Shown: positions 7,566 to 15,928, numbered from the stretch's first letter. The stretch is DNA of 64,000 nt from JAFDZW01 sp964404255 (GCA_964404255.1 CAYOJJ010000001.1:1-64000), one strand, 5' to 3'. A program made the numbers and translations. Notes: generated by a model not told the origin, from the letters alone.

Positions 7566-8747
7566 ATGATTAAATTTCTACTTCCTACACTACTTGTTCT
7601 TTTAGTGGCCCCTTTGCACGATGGCTTTGCTCAAAAAGCCGAGCATCAAATTTCTTTTGCGCGCGAGGTAAAACCTCATTCGTATTATGTACAACAGGCC
7701 GAACTATGGTCGAAAGAATTGGCCAAAGATTCGACTTCCGAAGATAACTGGTATAATTTTTTTCGTGCTTGCCGTAATGCCTACGGGTCGGCGAACTGGC
7801 AATCGGATTTTATCAAAGAATCTCCGGCATTAAGAAATGGCCCGGATATTCTTGTCGCTATGAAGCGGCATATCCCCGATTCGTTTACGTATAATTATTT
7901 GATGTATCTCGAAGGCGGCATTATTCCTACCAACGGGCCTTACCTGTTGAAAGCGTATGCGATGAACCCCGATTTCGAAGGCATTTGTTCGAGCATGATC
8001 TCCTATGCCGTATCGACGGGTCAGGACGAGCTTAGAAAGGAAGTCAACAAGCATTGGTACCCCAAAAATGAAATTGCGGCGGGCTTAATGACCTATGCCT
8101 ATAATCTCTTGCAATCGCTCGAACCCAATAGCGTCCTCTTTACCGTCGGCGATAACGATACCTACCCGCTGTATATGATACAGGATGTGCTTGGTATTCG
8201 TACCGATGTGAAGATCGTTAATATCGACTTCATGCTTGTCAAATCGTACCGCGATAGCGTTTATGCTTCGTTGAAGATTCCATCGGTAGGAGAGATCAAT
8301 GCAAACCCCGATATATACGAAGCAAACTGGCAGAAGGTACTCGAGCAAATACTTGGTCATTATACGGGCAACTCTGCATTGTATGTCAGTATGACGGTCG
8401 CTCCGCAGTTCTATAAAAATTATTCCGAAAAACTGACGGTTTCCGGGTTAGCCTACCGGTATAGCACTTCGCCGGTCGATCTTTCAAAATGGAATAAACA
8501 GCTCTATGAATCGGTATTTCTACTCGATGGGATAAAACATCCGCTCGTTGTCGAAGCGAATCAGGGGCACATCGATATCCAAAATCTTAACTACGTTGAT
8601 TTTTTCAAATCGCTCTACGTCGATTCGTTAAAACATCATGAGCCTGAACAGGCTAAGAAATATAGAGATTTTGCGCTCGCGCTCGTCTCTCGCATGGGCC
8701 ACCCTGAATGGGATAAACAGGTAGAGGAAGATTTTAAAACGGAGTAA
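7566..8747 (+). CDS. Secreted protein resembling the C-terminal tail of DUF2723 proteins
   Basis: Protein of 393 residues with a Sec signal peptide (residues 1-22, ending GFAQ) and no further membrane segment. The stretch GDNDTYPLYMIQDVLGIR (residues 195-212) followed by TDVKIVNIDFMLVKSY closely matches, from memory of the family, the periplasmic tail motif of DUF2723 (TMEM260/GT117-like) membrane proteins, which usually reads GDNDTFPLWY.QEVEG.R.DV. Here the membrane glycosyltransferase part is missing and a helical region (about 40-170) precedes the motif. The product is likely periplasmic or on the surface. No enzymatic function can be assigned. The gene stands alone between repeat-rich gaps. 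Confidence 0.7.
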   Translation: MIKFLLPTLLVLLVAPLHDGFAQKAEHQISFAREVKPHSYYVQQAELWSKELAKDSTSEDNWYNFFRACRNAYGSANWQSDFIKESPALRNGPDILVAMKRHIPDSFTYNYLMYLEGGIIPTNGPYLLKAYAMNPDFEGICSSMISYAVSTGQDELRKEVNKHWYPKNEIAAGLMTYAYNLLQSLEPNSVLFTVGDNDTYPLYMIQDVLGIRTDVKIVNIDFMLVKSYRDSVYASLKIPSVGEINANPDIYEANWQKVLEQILGHYTGNSALYVSMTVAPQFYKNYSEKLTVSGLAYRYSTSPVDLSKWNKQLYESVFLLDGIKHPLVVEANQGHIDIQNLNYVDFFKSLYVDSLKHHEPEQAKKYRDFALALVSRMGHPEWDKQVEEDFKTE

Positions 8748-8793
8748 TCCCGATATAACAGAATGTAAAAGTAATTGATATTTTAAAGAAACG

Positions 8794-8865
8794 AAGCTCT
8801 ATAGGAACGGCACAACATTAGATCATGAAGGTATCTAAGTTTTATGTGCCGCTTCTACGGAGCTT
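8794..8865. repeat. Imperfect 21-bp inverted repeat element
   Basis: AAGCTCTATAGGAACGGCACA (8794-8814) is mirrored by TGTGCCGCTTCTACGGAGCTT (8845-8865): 17 of 21 positions pair, and the mismatches are largely G-T type. The 30-base loop is AT-rich. It lies in the 557-base gap 8748-9304, which holds no gene. The shape suggests a small non-autonomous repeat or a structured RNA rather than a terminator, because no T tract follows. Confidence 0.6.
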
Positions 8866-8879
8866 AATATTTTTCGACA

Positions 8880-8940
8880 TACCTTACCCCCGCGCTTACG
8901 CACGGGGCTATGTGCATGCCGCCCCTTTGGGGCTTTGTTG
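8880..8940. repeat. Double GC hairpin intergenic element
   Basis: Two adjacent hairpins: CCCCG (8888-8892) with CGGGG (8903-8907), and GCCCC (8921-8925) with GGGGC (8929-8933) around a TTT loop. Similar GC-rich text occurs at 7455-7545. No coding frame. From 8941 to 9057 there is only low-complexity, repeat-like sequence (for example CATCCTCGATCCTTCTCC and a revision of it, CTCCCTCGTAGGGAGAAGG). Confidence 0.45.
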
Positions 8941-9057
8941 GTGAATAGTTGGTATTGGTGAGGAGATGGGGCTTCTGAGCTTCTTCGCTGTTGCACCCTC
9001 ATCCTCGATCCTTCTCCCTCGTAGGGAGAAGGAGGTCTTTATTTTATGGGTACTTAA

Positions 9058-9250
9058 GATGGTTGGTTAGGACATTATAGGGATTCCTCACCTTCGGTTC
9101 GGAATGACAGGCTTAGTAGAGGCCTTAAAGAAGAACTGACATAATCCCAGCTAATCCCAGAAATCCCATTAATCCCGGTTCAGACAAATGACTGGTTTAA
9201 TAACCGTCTTGGATCGCCACGTCGGACTCCTCACGATGACAATATAGAGG
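9058..9250 (+). repeat. Composite intergenic repeat, copy C
   Basis: Third copy of the composite repeat: block 1 at about 9081-9122, block 2 at about 9164-9191, block 3 at about 9211-9244 (GGATCGCCACGTCGGACTCC then TCACGATGACAATA). Compared with copies A and B, block 2 lacks the roughly 22-base hairpin module (TTGCAAATCCGCCGAGGCGG in copy A), going directly from AATCCCATTAATC to CGGTTCAGACAAATGAC. A pyrimidine-rich stretch with repeated CCCCGAACCC-like units follows up to the end of the next gene. Confidence 0.75.
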
Positions 9251-9304
9251 TACTATCTTTTTCCCAAACCCTACACCCCAGTTTCGAACCCCGAACCCCA
9301 TTGC

Positions 9305-10357
9305 TTAGGGCAGCGCAATACCCAATCGCTTACAGCCTGCTTTCAAAACGGCAAGCATGGTTGTATTATAATCCATGCCGGCGGTGCGGGCGGCTTTGGG
9401 GTAGCAGGAGTTATCTACCGGGTTTGGCAGAATGCCGGGGAGCGGATTGATCTCGATGATATTTGCTTTGCCGTTTTTATCCATGCGAACATCGATGCGC
9501 GACCAGTCTTTACATCCGACGGCATGATAAGCGGCAAGCACGGCGCTTGCTATATCTTCTTCCTGCTCTTTGGTCAGCTTCGCGGGGCAGGTAAAAATAT
9601 CGAGCGGGTGCTCGGCCGTATCATAGACCCATTTTACTTCATAGGAGTAAATACCGTTTGCTTCGGCAGGCAAATTACCGAGATTAATTTCTACGATCGG
9701 CAGCACTCGTGCTTCATCGCCATTTCCAAGCACGGCAACCGTAAACTCTCTGCCGCTTAAAAACTCTTCGATGATGGCGGGTTGGTTGTATTCGCTGACA
9801 ATACGCTTTATCTCGGCTTGCAGCTCGGTATTATTTTTTACGAAAGAAGAATTGGTAACACCTTTCGATGAGCCTTCGGAAGTTGGCTTTACAACGACAG
9901 GAAAATCGATGCCGGGTAACAACGCTTCGAGTGTTGCCGAGCTATCGCGCGTCATGGTAAACTTCCCGACCGGCACGTTATGAAACGCAAGGCATTCTTT
10001 CGTGCGGCCTTTATCGAGTGCTGTTGCGAGCGCCCACGGGCCGGAGCCCGTGTACGGGATGCCGAGCATTTCGAGCAAGGCCGGAAATTGTGCTTCGCGG
10101 TCGGCGCCGCGCATTCCTTCAGCAAGATTGAAGACGATGTCATACGGACGCACGAGGAATTTCGGTAATGCTACTTCCGGCACGGCTTCGACGATCTCGC
10201 ATTCGATACCCGGATGCGATTCGAGCGCTGCTTTAACCGCCGCAATCGTTTCCATCGTATCCCATTCGGCATAGGTATCGTCGTTGCCGCCATCGGCCGT
10301 ACGATTCCAGAGATCCATTCCTTCGGGTTTAATATTCGCCAGTAATCCTACGCGCAT
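9305..10357 (-). CDS. D-alanine-D-alanine ligase family ATP-grasp protein
   Basis: ATP-grasp ligase of 350 residues in the cytoplasm. Visible: the N-terminal Rossmann-like domain, LLEMLGIPYTGSG (about residues 92-104), the ATP loop VVKPTSEGSSKGVT (about 152-165), EEFLSGREFTVAVLG (about 194-208), and metal-binding residues in SRIDVRMD and IIEINPLPG (about 288-312). The family joins two D-alanines for peptidoglycan. This protein differs from classic Ddl in its N terminus (MRVGLLANIKPEGMDLWN) and in its tail (NPLPGILPNPVDNSCYPKAA), so a different amino-acid ligase activity is possible. It is transcribed away from the HEAT/cyclophilin gene; 117 bases separate the two starts. Confidence 0.78.
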   Translation of the reverse strand: MRVGLLANIKPEGMDLWNRTADGGNDDTYAEWDTMETIAAVKAALESHPGIECEIVEAVPEVALPKFLVRPYDIVFNLAEGMRGADREAQFPALLEMLGIPYTGSGPWALATALDKGRTKECLAFHNVPVGKFTMTRDSSATLEALLPGIDFPVVVKPTSEGSSKGVTNSSFVKNNTELQAEIKRIVSEYNQPAIIEEFLSGREFTVAVLGNGDEARVLPIVEINLGNLPAEANGIYSYEVKWVYDTAEHPLDIFTCPAKLTKEQEEDIASAVLAAYHAVGCKDWSRIDVRMDKNGKANIIEINPLPGILPNPVDNSCYPKAARTAGMDYNTTMLAVLKAGCKRLGIALP

Positions 10358-10474
10358 AAGTATAATAGTAAGAGCTGCACAACCACAAAAATAAAAAGAA
10401 TATCAACTATTTTGAAAAAATTGTTGCTAACACAGAGCAATACTTGCGTACAAAAAGCCGCACCCGATTATTTT

Positions 10475-12610
10475 ATGAGATCAGTTCGTGCTATAAGTTT
10501 TTTACTTGCCCTTCTGGTGGTAAGCCATTCGCTCTTCGCGCAAAAGGTCCGCTTCAATACTGAAGAGCGCCGTGTTATCGAACTTACCGATAGCCGCACC
10601 GGCCAGACGGAGATCGCGGGCTTCCTCTCTTCCAAGAACGAGAAGGTTGCCTGGCGCGCCGCTATTGGCCTCGCTAATATCGCCGATAGCAATTCGCGCC
10701 CGGTATTACTTGAGCATCTCTCTTCGGAAAGCAGGCCCTACGTCCGCGATGCTATTGCCTTTGCGCTCGGTATTCTCGGCCCGAATGAGAAAGCCTACGA
10801 GGCGCTGAGGAAGGTATCGAAAGAACCGAGCGATGAACTTGCGATCGCCATGGCACGCACGGTGCCGAAAGAGAATATAAAAGATTTTGTCGAAGTGCTT
10901 GGCGATTGGTACGATAAGCATTCGAAGATGCCGATGACGGGCGTTGCTTCTGCACTCACCGAACTTGGGCTTCGTAAGATACTTACCGACGATGCCGCCG
11001 AACTTATCGGTAAGCTCTCTAATGATAACAATGCAACTGTTCGCTGGCAGGCCGTCTATGCGTTTGCGCGCTGCGGCGATTCCGCGCTCGTTGCACGCCA
11101 CCTCGACGCGATAAAAGATTATTCGACTGATCTCGGCTCTGACGATAGCAGGATGTTCGCCGCGCTTGCCTATGGCGCCGCGCATAACGACGACGCGGAA
11201 AAACAGCTTGTTCGTTTTGGCAAAAGCGAGACCGAATGGAGAACGCGCGTTAATATCTGCCTCGCTATCTCGCGCTTGCCGAAATTTTCCGAAGCATCGT
11301 TTGCGATACTGAAGAAAGCAGTGGAAGAATCGACTATCGATTCGCTGACTTCCATTCATGTTGCCAATGCCGCGCTCAGTGCTCTCGATAATATGATCGA
11401 TGCAGGAAAGCTCGCTGCAAAAGATTCTGTTACGGTGCGCACCTGGCTTGCGGGGTTCAAATCCGATACGACGCTCTACCCGAACGTCCCCAACCGCGTA
11501 AAAGCTTTTGCGATGATACCGGCCGCGCGCTTCGGTACATCCGGCGTATGGCTGCGCGACATCGGCTCGTTCTACTCGCTGCGCGATACGGTAGTCGATA
11601 AATATGTTGCCCGTGCGATCGGTAACTATGCCGATACGCTGTCGATGCTTGGGCTTATCACGCGGGTGCTTCGTAATGCCAATGAATTGCCGGGCCTGCT
11701 CGATGGAATGCATCAGCTCTGGAAGCTCGCGCTCAAGAACCAGGTCTTTTACGATTCGCTTGAGGCACATCATCTGATCGAACCCTACCGCCATTTGGTG
11801 ATTCGTCTTGCCGATCATACCGAGCAGCTTGGTGTCGTAGCGATGACAATGGAAATGCTCAAGGAGCCGAAGATGACACCGCCCGGTGTGTTTCACGATG
11901 AAGCGGAAGAATATCTCTTAAAATATCTCGATTCGTATAACCGGCCAGAACGCATCGATCATCTTCTTTCGATCGTCGATGCCATTCAGGCGGTGAAGCC
12001 GACGAGGCCGGAGTTTGCCGATAAGCTTAAAAAACTCTATGAAACGGCGGCGACGAAATGGTATCACCGCCAGCTATCGGATCTGATCTATCGGACATTC
12101 GATTCGCTCGGTATCAAAGGAGTACAAAAACTGGAGGTGCCGTTCAAGCGCGATTCTATTAACTGGATGATGCTCGAGACCTGCCCCGATACGATTCTTA
12201 TTCAGACGAAATACGGCCCTATCCATGTACATCCGAATGTCTATGAAGCGCCGCTATCGGTACTCAATATCCTGAAGCTTTCCTATATGCACTACTTCGA
12301 CGATCGTGCTATCCACCGCCTCGTACCGAACTTTGTTATTCAAACGGGCGATGTTACCGAATCCGGATATGGCGGCCCGGGCTATACGATCCGCACCGAG
12401 ATCGCACCGATCCGCTATGATAAAGAAGGTGTGGCCGGGATGGCTTCCGATGGCAAGGATACCGAAGGCTCGCAGTGGTTCATCACCCATTGCCCGACAC
12501 CGCATCTCAATACCCGCTATACGATCTGGGGAAGTATGATGAAAGGCTTCGGCAATCTGGATAAATTGCAGTATCTCGATCGCATTGAAAATGTGATCCC
12601 GTACCGATAA
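10475..12610 (+). CDS. Secreted HEAT-repeat protein with C-terminal cyclophilin peptidyl-prolyl isomerase
   Basis: 711 residues. A signal peptide (MRSVRAISFLLALLVVSH..FAQ) supports ATG at 10475 over an upstream in-frame TTG at 10412. Residues of about 30-330 show HEAT-like helical repeats (KNEKVAWRAAIGLANIAD, NDNNATVRWQAVYAFARCGD). The last about 150 residues are a cyclophilin domain: AIHRLVPNFVIQTGD carries the catalytic Arg, Phe and Gln, and GMASDGKDTEGSQWFITHC follows. The positions equivalent to Trp121 and His126 of human CypA are His and Tyr, so cyclosporin sensitivity is not expected. Likely a periplasmic folding factor with a protein-binding solenoid. It is the first gene of a tight run: pta begins one base after its stop. 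Confidence 0.85.
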   Translation: MRSVRAISFLLALLVVSHSLFAQKVRFNTEERRVIELTDSRTGQTEIAGFLSSKNEKVAWRAAIGLANIADSNSRPVLLEHLSSESRPYVRDAIAFALGILGPNEKAYEALRKVSKEPSDELAIAMARTVPKENIKDFVEVLGDWYDKHSKMPMTGVASALTELGLRKILTDDAAELIGKLSNDNNATVRWQAVYAFARCGDSALVARHLDAIKDYSTDLGSDDSRMFAALAYGAAHNDDAEKQLVRFGKSETEWRTRVNICLAISRLPKFSEASFAILKKAVEESTIDSLTSIHVANAALSALDNMIDAGKLAAKDSVTVRTWLAGFKSDTTLYPNVPNRVKAFAMIPAARFGTSGVWLRDIGSFYSLRDTVVDKYVARAIGNYADTLSMLGLITRVLRNANELPGLLDGMHQLWKLALKNQVFYDSLEAHHLIEPYRHLVIRLADHTEQLGVVAMTMEMLKEPKMTPPGVFHDEAEEYLLKYLDSYNRPERIDHLLSIVDAIQAVKPTRPEFADKLKKLYETAATKWYHRQLSDLIYRTFDSLGIKGVQKLEVPFKRDSINWMMLETCPDTILIQTKYGPIHVHPNVYEAPLSVLNILKLSYMHYFDDRAIHRLVPNFVIQTGDVTESGYGGPGYTIRTEIAPIRYDKEGVAGMASDGKDTEGSQWFITHCPTPHLNTRYTIWGSMMKGFGNLDKLQYLDRIENVIPYR

Positions 12611-12611
12611 G

Positions 12612-13607
12612 ATGATCTTACCGTACTTAAAAACTCGCGCGACCGATCTTCACAAGAAGATCCTGCTCGGCGATGCTACCGATGAACGCATCCTTAAAGC
12701 GGCTGCTATTGCCATCGACGAGCATATTGCCGAGATAGAACTTATCGGCGATGAAGAGCAGGTTCGTGAAGCGATCGCTGCATTCGTGCCCGCGCTTGGA
12801 GGAATAAAGATCTGGTCGGTAAAGAATTTTCCGGCGCGAGATTCGCTCATCGATGAATACATCGAACGGCGGCTTTCGAAAGTGAACGATGCCGAGACGG
12901 CGCGCCAGGAAGTGCTTAACGATGAGTTGCTCTTCGGCTCGCTGCTTGTTCGCGGCGGCTTTGCCGATGGCTTAGTGGCCGGTTCGCTCTCAACGACGGC
13001 GGCTGTTATCCGCGCCGGTCTTCGCGGCATCGGCCTCGATGAAAGTATTCGTGCACTTTCAAGTATGTTTCTGATGGATTTTCCGCCGCTCGAAGGAGTA
13101 CGCGAAGCAATGACCTTCGCCTTTGCCGATTGTGCGGTCATCCCCGATCCCGATGCACACCAGCTTGCCGATATTGCGCTCTCAACAGCTTCCACGTATG
13201 AGAAGCTTACCGGCATCGAGCCGCGCATAGCCATGCTTTCCTTCTCGACGAAAGCAAGTGCGAGCAGCGATTCGACAAAGAAAGTCGCGCTGGCGACTGA
13301 GATCGTGCGTGAACGCAACCGCGCCCTCCTCATCGATGGCGAGCTGCAATTCGATGCGGCATTCGTACCGGAAGTTGCTTCGCGCAAAGTAAGCGGCAGT
13401 CCGCTCGAAGGCAACGCGAATGTCTTTATCTTCCCGAATCTCGATGCCGGTAACATCGGCTATAAGATCGCCGAGCGCTTAGGGATGGGGCAGGCTATCG
13501 GGCCGATCTTGCAGGGGCTTTCGAAACCATTGAACGATCTCTCGCGCGGAGCGAGCGTCGATGATATTGTAACGATGATCGCCGTCACTTCCGTACTCGG
13601 GCAATAG
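12612..13607 (+). CDS. pta: Phosphate acetyltransferase
   Basis: Cytoplasmic enzyme of 331 residues interconverting acetyl-CoA plus phosphate and acetyl phosphate plus CoA. It is the short form with only the PTA_PTB catalytic domain. Landmarks: ILLGDATDERILKAA near the start, FADGLVAGSLSTTAAVIRAG (about 116-135), ELQFDAAFVPEVASRKVSG (about 244-262), NVFIFPNLDAGNIGYKIAER (about 271-290) and GLSKPLNDLSRGASVDDIV near the end. It begins one base after the upstream cyclophilin stop and precedes surE by 17 bases, so it is probably co-transcribed. No acetate kinase gene is adjacent. Confidence 0.93.
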   Translation: MILPYLKTRATDLHKKILLGDATDERILKAAAIAIDEHIAEIELIGDEEQVREAIAAFVPALGGIKIWSVKNFPARDSLIDEYIERRLSKVNDAETARQEVLNDELLFGSLLVRGGFADGLVAGSLSTTAAVIRAGLRGIGLDESIRALSSMFLMDFPPLEGVREAMTFAFADCAVIPDPDAHQLADIALSTASTYEKLTGIEPRIAMLSFSTKASASSDSTKKVALATEIVRERNRALLIDGELQFDAAFVPEVASRKVSGSPLEGNANVFIFPNLDAGNIGYKIAERLGMGQAIGPILQGLSKPLNDLSRGASVDDIVTMIAVTSVLGQ

Positions 13608-13624
13608 CTCGTATTTTTGTACTA

Positions 13625-14398
13625 ATGAATATCCTGGTAACGAACGACGATGGTATCAATTCTCAGGGCATTGCTGCTCTCGTCAGTGCGCTCAAAGAAG
13701 TAGCTTCGGTGATCGTCATGGCGCCGCTCGGCGAGCAATCGGCCGTCGGGCATGCGCTCACGATGACGCTTCCACTTCGCGTTACCGACTATCATAAGAA
13801 TGGTGAGTTTTTCGGGTATGCTGTCGATGGTACTCCGGCCGATTGCGTAAAACTTGCGCTTCGCACGTTCCTGTATGAAAAAGGCCTGCCGTACCCCGAT
13901 CTTGTTGTCAGCGGTATTAATCACGGAAGAAATACAGCAGTAAATATTATTTACTCCGGCACCGTCAGCGCGGCGACCGAAGCAACGGTGCTCGATGTAC
14001 CGGCCATTGCTATCTCGCTCGCGAGCTACCGCCATGGTGCGGATTTTTCCGGAGCCGCCGATTTTATCAAACGCTTTGCTCCGTACGTTGCGCAGAAGGG
14101 TTTGCCTAAAGGCACCCTGCTCAATGTGAATGTGCCCGATCTTCCGCCGGAAAAACTCGAAGGTATGGTTTATACCCGTCAGGGGAAATCGTATTGGGAC
14201 GATACGTTCGAACGCCGGCTCGATCCGCATGAGCGGCCGTATTACTGGCTACGCGGTACCTATCATCTTGTCGATTCGAGCGAAGAGGCCGATGATATTG
14301 CGATCCTCCATAATAAGGTAACCGTCAGCCCTTTACACTACGATCTTACCGATCATAAATTCCTCGCCGAAATGCGCGAAGGATGGGAGCGTATCTGA
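13625..14398 (+). CDS. surE: 5'/3'-nucleotidase SurE
   Basis: Metal-dependent nucleoside monophosphate phosphatase of 257 residues, a stationary-phase survival protein family member. Metal ligands are visible as Asp8 and Asp9 in MNILVTNDDG, Ser39 in GEQSAVG, and Asn99 in SGINHGRN. GTVSAATEATVLDVPAIAIS is the family core. Its stop overlaps the ftsX start (TGATG). Confidence 0.95.
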   Translation: MNILVTNDDGINSQGIAALVSALKEVASVIVMAPLGEQSAVGHALTMTLPLRVTDYHKNGEFFGYAVDGTPADCVKLALRTFLYEKGLPYPDLVVSGINHGRNTAVNIIYSGTVSAATEATVLDVPAIAISLASYRHGADFSGAADFIKRFAPYVAQKGLPKGTLLNVNVPDLPPEKLEGMVYTRQGKSYWDDTFERRLDPHERPYYWLRGTYHLVDSSEEADDIAILHNKVTVSPLHYDLTDHKFLAEMREGWERI

Positions 14399-15261
14399 TG
14401 CTCGTTCTGCGCGAAGCTGCCGCCGCCATCCGGCGCACACCATTGCTGACCTTTCTCACCGCAGTAGTGATCGCGATCTCGCTCGCGCTTATCGGGCTTT
14501 TCGTGCTCTTTACCGTTCGCGCTTCAGAGACGCTCGATGACTATGGCTCGAAGTTATCGATCGAAGCTTATTTCGATCCGGCAGTATCTTCCGATAGTGC
14601 CGCCCTGATGAGTAAGCCGATCCTCTCTTCGCTGCCATCGCTGGCCACTTCGACCTTCGTCTCGAAAGAAGAAGCGGTAAAAGAATATGCAGCTTCTTCC
14701 GGCGAAGATATTGAAAAGGTGGTCGGGTATAACCCATTGCCGGCCGGTCTGCGTATGACCTTCAAAGGACTCACGATTGCAAAAGCAGAGCAGATCGTGC
14801 ATACGCTTAAGAGTTCGGCTGCTATTAAGGATGTGCTCTTCGATGGCAAGACGCTTCGAAGCCTTGAAGAGCGAAAGAAAACGCTGATCACGATCACCTA
14901 TTTTCTCGGAAGTTTTTTAGTATTGGTCTCGATGCTGCTCTCGGCATCGCTTGCCCGGCTGGCGATGGAATCGCGCCGCGATGCGATCCGCGCAATGTCG
15001 CTGCTTGGCGCGCGGCGCAGTACGATCGTGATGCCGTATTACATCGAAGGAAGTGTCGCGGGGTTTCTCGGTGGGCTTGCTGCTTCGGGAGCGATCATTG
15101 CCTTACACAATTTTGCTTTGCCTCGCATTGCCGCCGAGCTGCAGCTTGCTCATGCGGATTCCGAGGATACGATGTTCCTCATTCTTTGTTCGGCGATACT
15201 CGGAGCGTTGCTCGGGATGCTGGGATCGTTTATTACCTCGCTCAGGCTGAAGGTAGCCTGA
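14398..15261 (+). CDS. ftsX: Cell division protein FtsX-like permease
   Basis: 287 residues with the FtsX layout: a first membrane helix (about 19-43, LLTFLTAVVIAISLALIGLF), an extracytoplasmic domain (about 44-165, with SIEAYFDPAV and VSKEEAVKEYA), then three C-terminal membrane helices. With FtsE it forms an ABC-like complex that activates cell-wall hydrolases at division. ATG at 14398 overlaps the surE stop (TGATG); an in-frame ATG at 14383 inside surE is less likely. No ftsE lies next to it, which is unusual because ftsE and ftsX are often paired. Confidence 0.88.
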   Translation: MLVLREAAAAIRRTPLLTFLTAVVIAISLALIGLFVLFTVRASETLDDYGSKLSIEAYFDPAVSSDSAALMSKPILSSLPSLATSTFVSKEEAVKEYAASSGEDIEKVVGYNPLPAGLRMTFKGLTIAKAEQIVHTLKSSAAIKDVLFDGKTLRSLEERKKTLITITYFLGSFLVLVSMLLSASLARLAMESRRDAIRAMSLLGARRSTIVMPYYIEGSVAGFLGGLAASGAIIALHNFALPRIAAELQLAHADSEDTMFLILCSAILGALLGMLGSFITSLRLKVA

Positions 15262-15279
15262 GAATATTTCCATTAGAAG

Positions 15280-15357
15280 TGGTGGGCATTACAGGGTTCG
15301 AACCTGTGACCTTTCGCGTGTGAGGCGAACGCTCTGGACCGACTGAGCTAAATGCCC
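15280..15357 (-). tRNA. tRNA-Val, anticodon CAC
   Basis: Cloverleaf on the minus strand: acceptor GGGCATT pairs with AATGCCC, D arm TAGCTCAGTCGG, anticodon stem TTCGC/GCGAA with loop CTCACAC (anticodon CAC, reads GTG), T arm with GGTTCGAACC, discriminator A. The 3' CCA is encoded (15280-15282). No integrase or attachment-site duplication is visible nearby. Confidence 0.95.
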
Positions 15358-15442
15358 GATTCTCAGGATGCGATAACGGGAGGCCTCTCGCCCCGGTTCC
15401 GGGGCTCGGGGTTCGAGTAAGTTTAGAGGCCTTTACTATACC

Positions 15443-15882
15443 TCATCCTTCTCCGCCTTTCATCAGCTCTTCCATCGGTACGTCGCGGACGTGAGTCATG
15501 ACGTGCCAGCCAATTCCAAGGGGTCTTTAATACTGCCGGCTCTATCGCCGTAGAATTTATCTTCGATCGGGCGTTCGAGTTTGGCGCCGGCCTCGACAGC
15601 AGCAGCGATCGTCTCATCGACGTTCGGCACATATATCACCATCGAGATCGGCGAGCCACCGATGGAATCAGCCGATAGGATATTCATCTCGGGGAATTCA
15701 TCGGCAAGCATAATGACTGAATCCCCAATCTTTAATTCGGCATGACCTACTTTAGTATCCTGCGGGATGCGCATGAGTTCTTGGGCACCGAAGATAGTTT
15801 TATAATAGTCGATCGCCGATGCTGCGTTGCGTACAATGAGATACGGCGTAAGGGTATGGTAACCTTCAGGTTTGAAGTTCAT
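15443..15882 (-). pseudogene. VOC-family (PhnB/glyoxalase-like) protein, frameshifted near the C terminus
   Basis: The 15882 ATG frame (128 residues to the stop at 15496) encodes a vicinal-oxygen-chelate protein with the PhnB-like signature: HTLTPYLIVRNAASAIDYY, a metal-ligand His near HAELKIGDS, and FYGDRAGSIKDP. The family then continues FG..W.. TH, but here the frame reads LELAGTS and stops. One base off, the DNA encodes LGIGWHVMTHVRDVPMEEL and stops at 15443, which is what the family has. Restoring one G to the GGGG run (15519-15522, + strand) would join the two into about 146 residues. So it is either a recent pseudogene or a sequencing error. It lies last in the sigma factor/GT-C/DUF2461 run, 83 bases after DUF2461. 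Confidence 0.82.
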
Positions 15883-15907
15883 AGTCGTAGTTAAAATAAT
15901 GAATCGC

Positions 15908-15928
15908 CACAGGCACCTGGTGCCTGTG
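15908..15928. repeat. Perfect 9-bp hairpin between VOC and DUF2461 genes
   Basis: CACAGGCAC (15908-15916), loop CTG, GTGCCTGTG (15920-15928). No T tract follows on the minus strand, so it is not a standard terminator. It may be a repeat element, a structure in the mRNA, or an operator. Confidence 0.5.

Noticed and set aside
10706..11896. 396-residue open frame antisense to the HEAT/cyclophilin gene
   Set aside because: It is the shadow of a well-supported gene, rich in Arg, His and Cys and without recognisable domains. The same applies to the long antisense frames at 12650-13456, 20490-21245 and 61303-62313.
13612..13619. TATTTTTG matches to the Bacteroidota -7 box before surE (13612) and sucC (20520)
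   Set aside because: The surE match is only 5 bases before the ATG, and neither has a -33 TTTG at the right distance, so they may be chance.
15280..15357. tRNA genes as integration sites of a mobile island
   Set aside because: No integrase and no repeated tRNA 3' end is seen near either tRNA.
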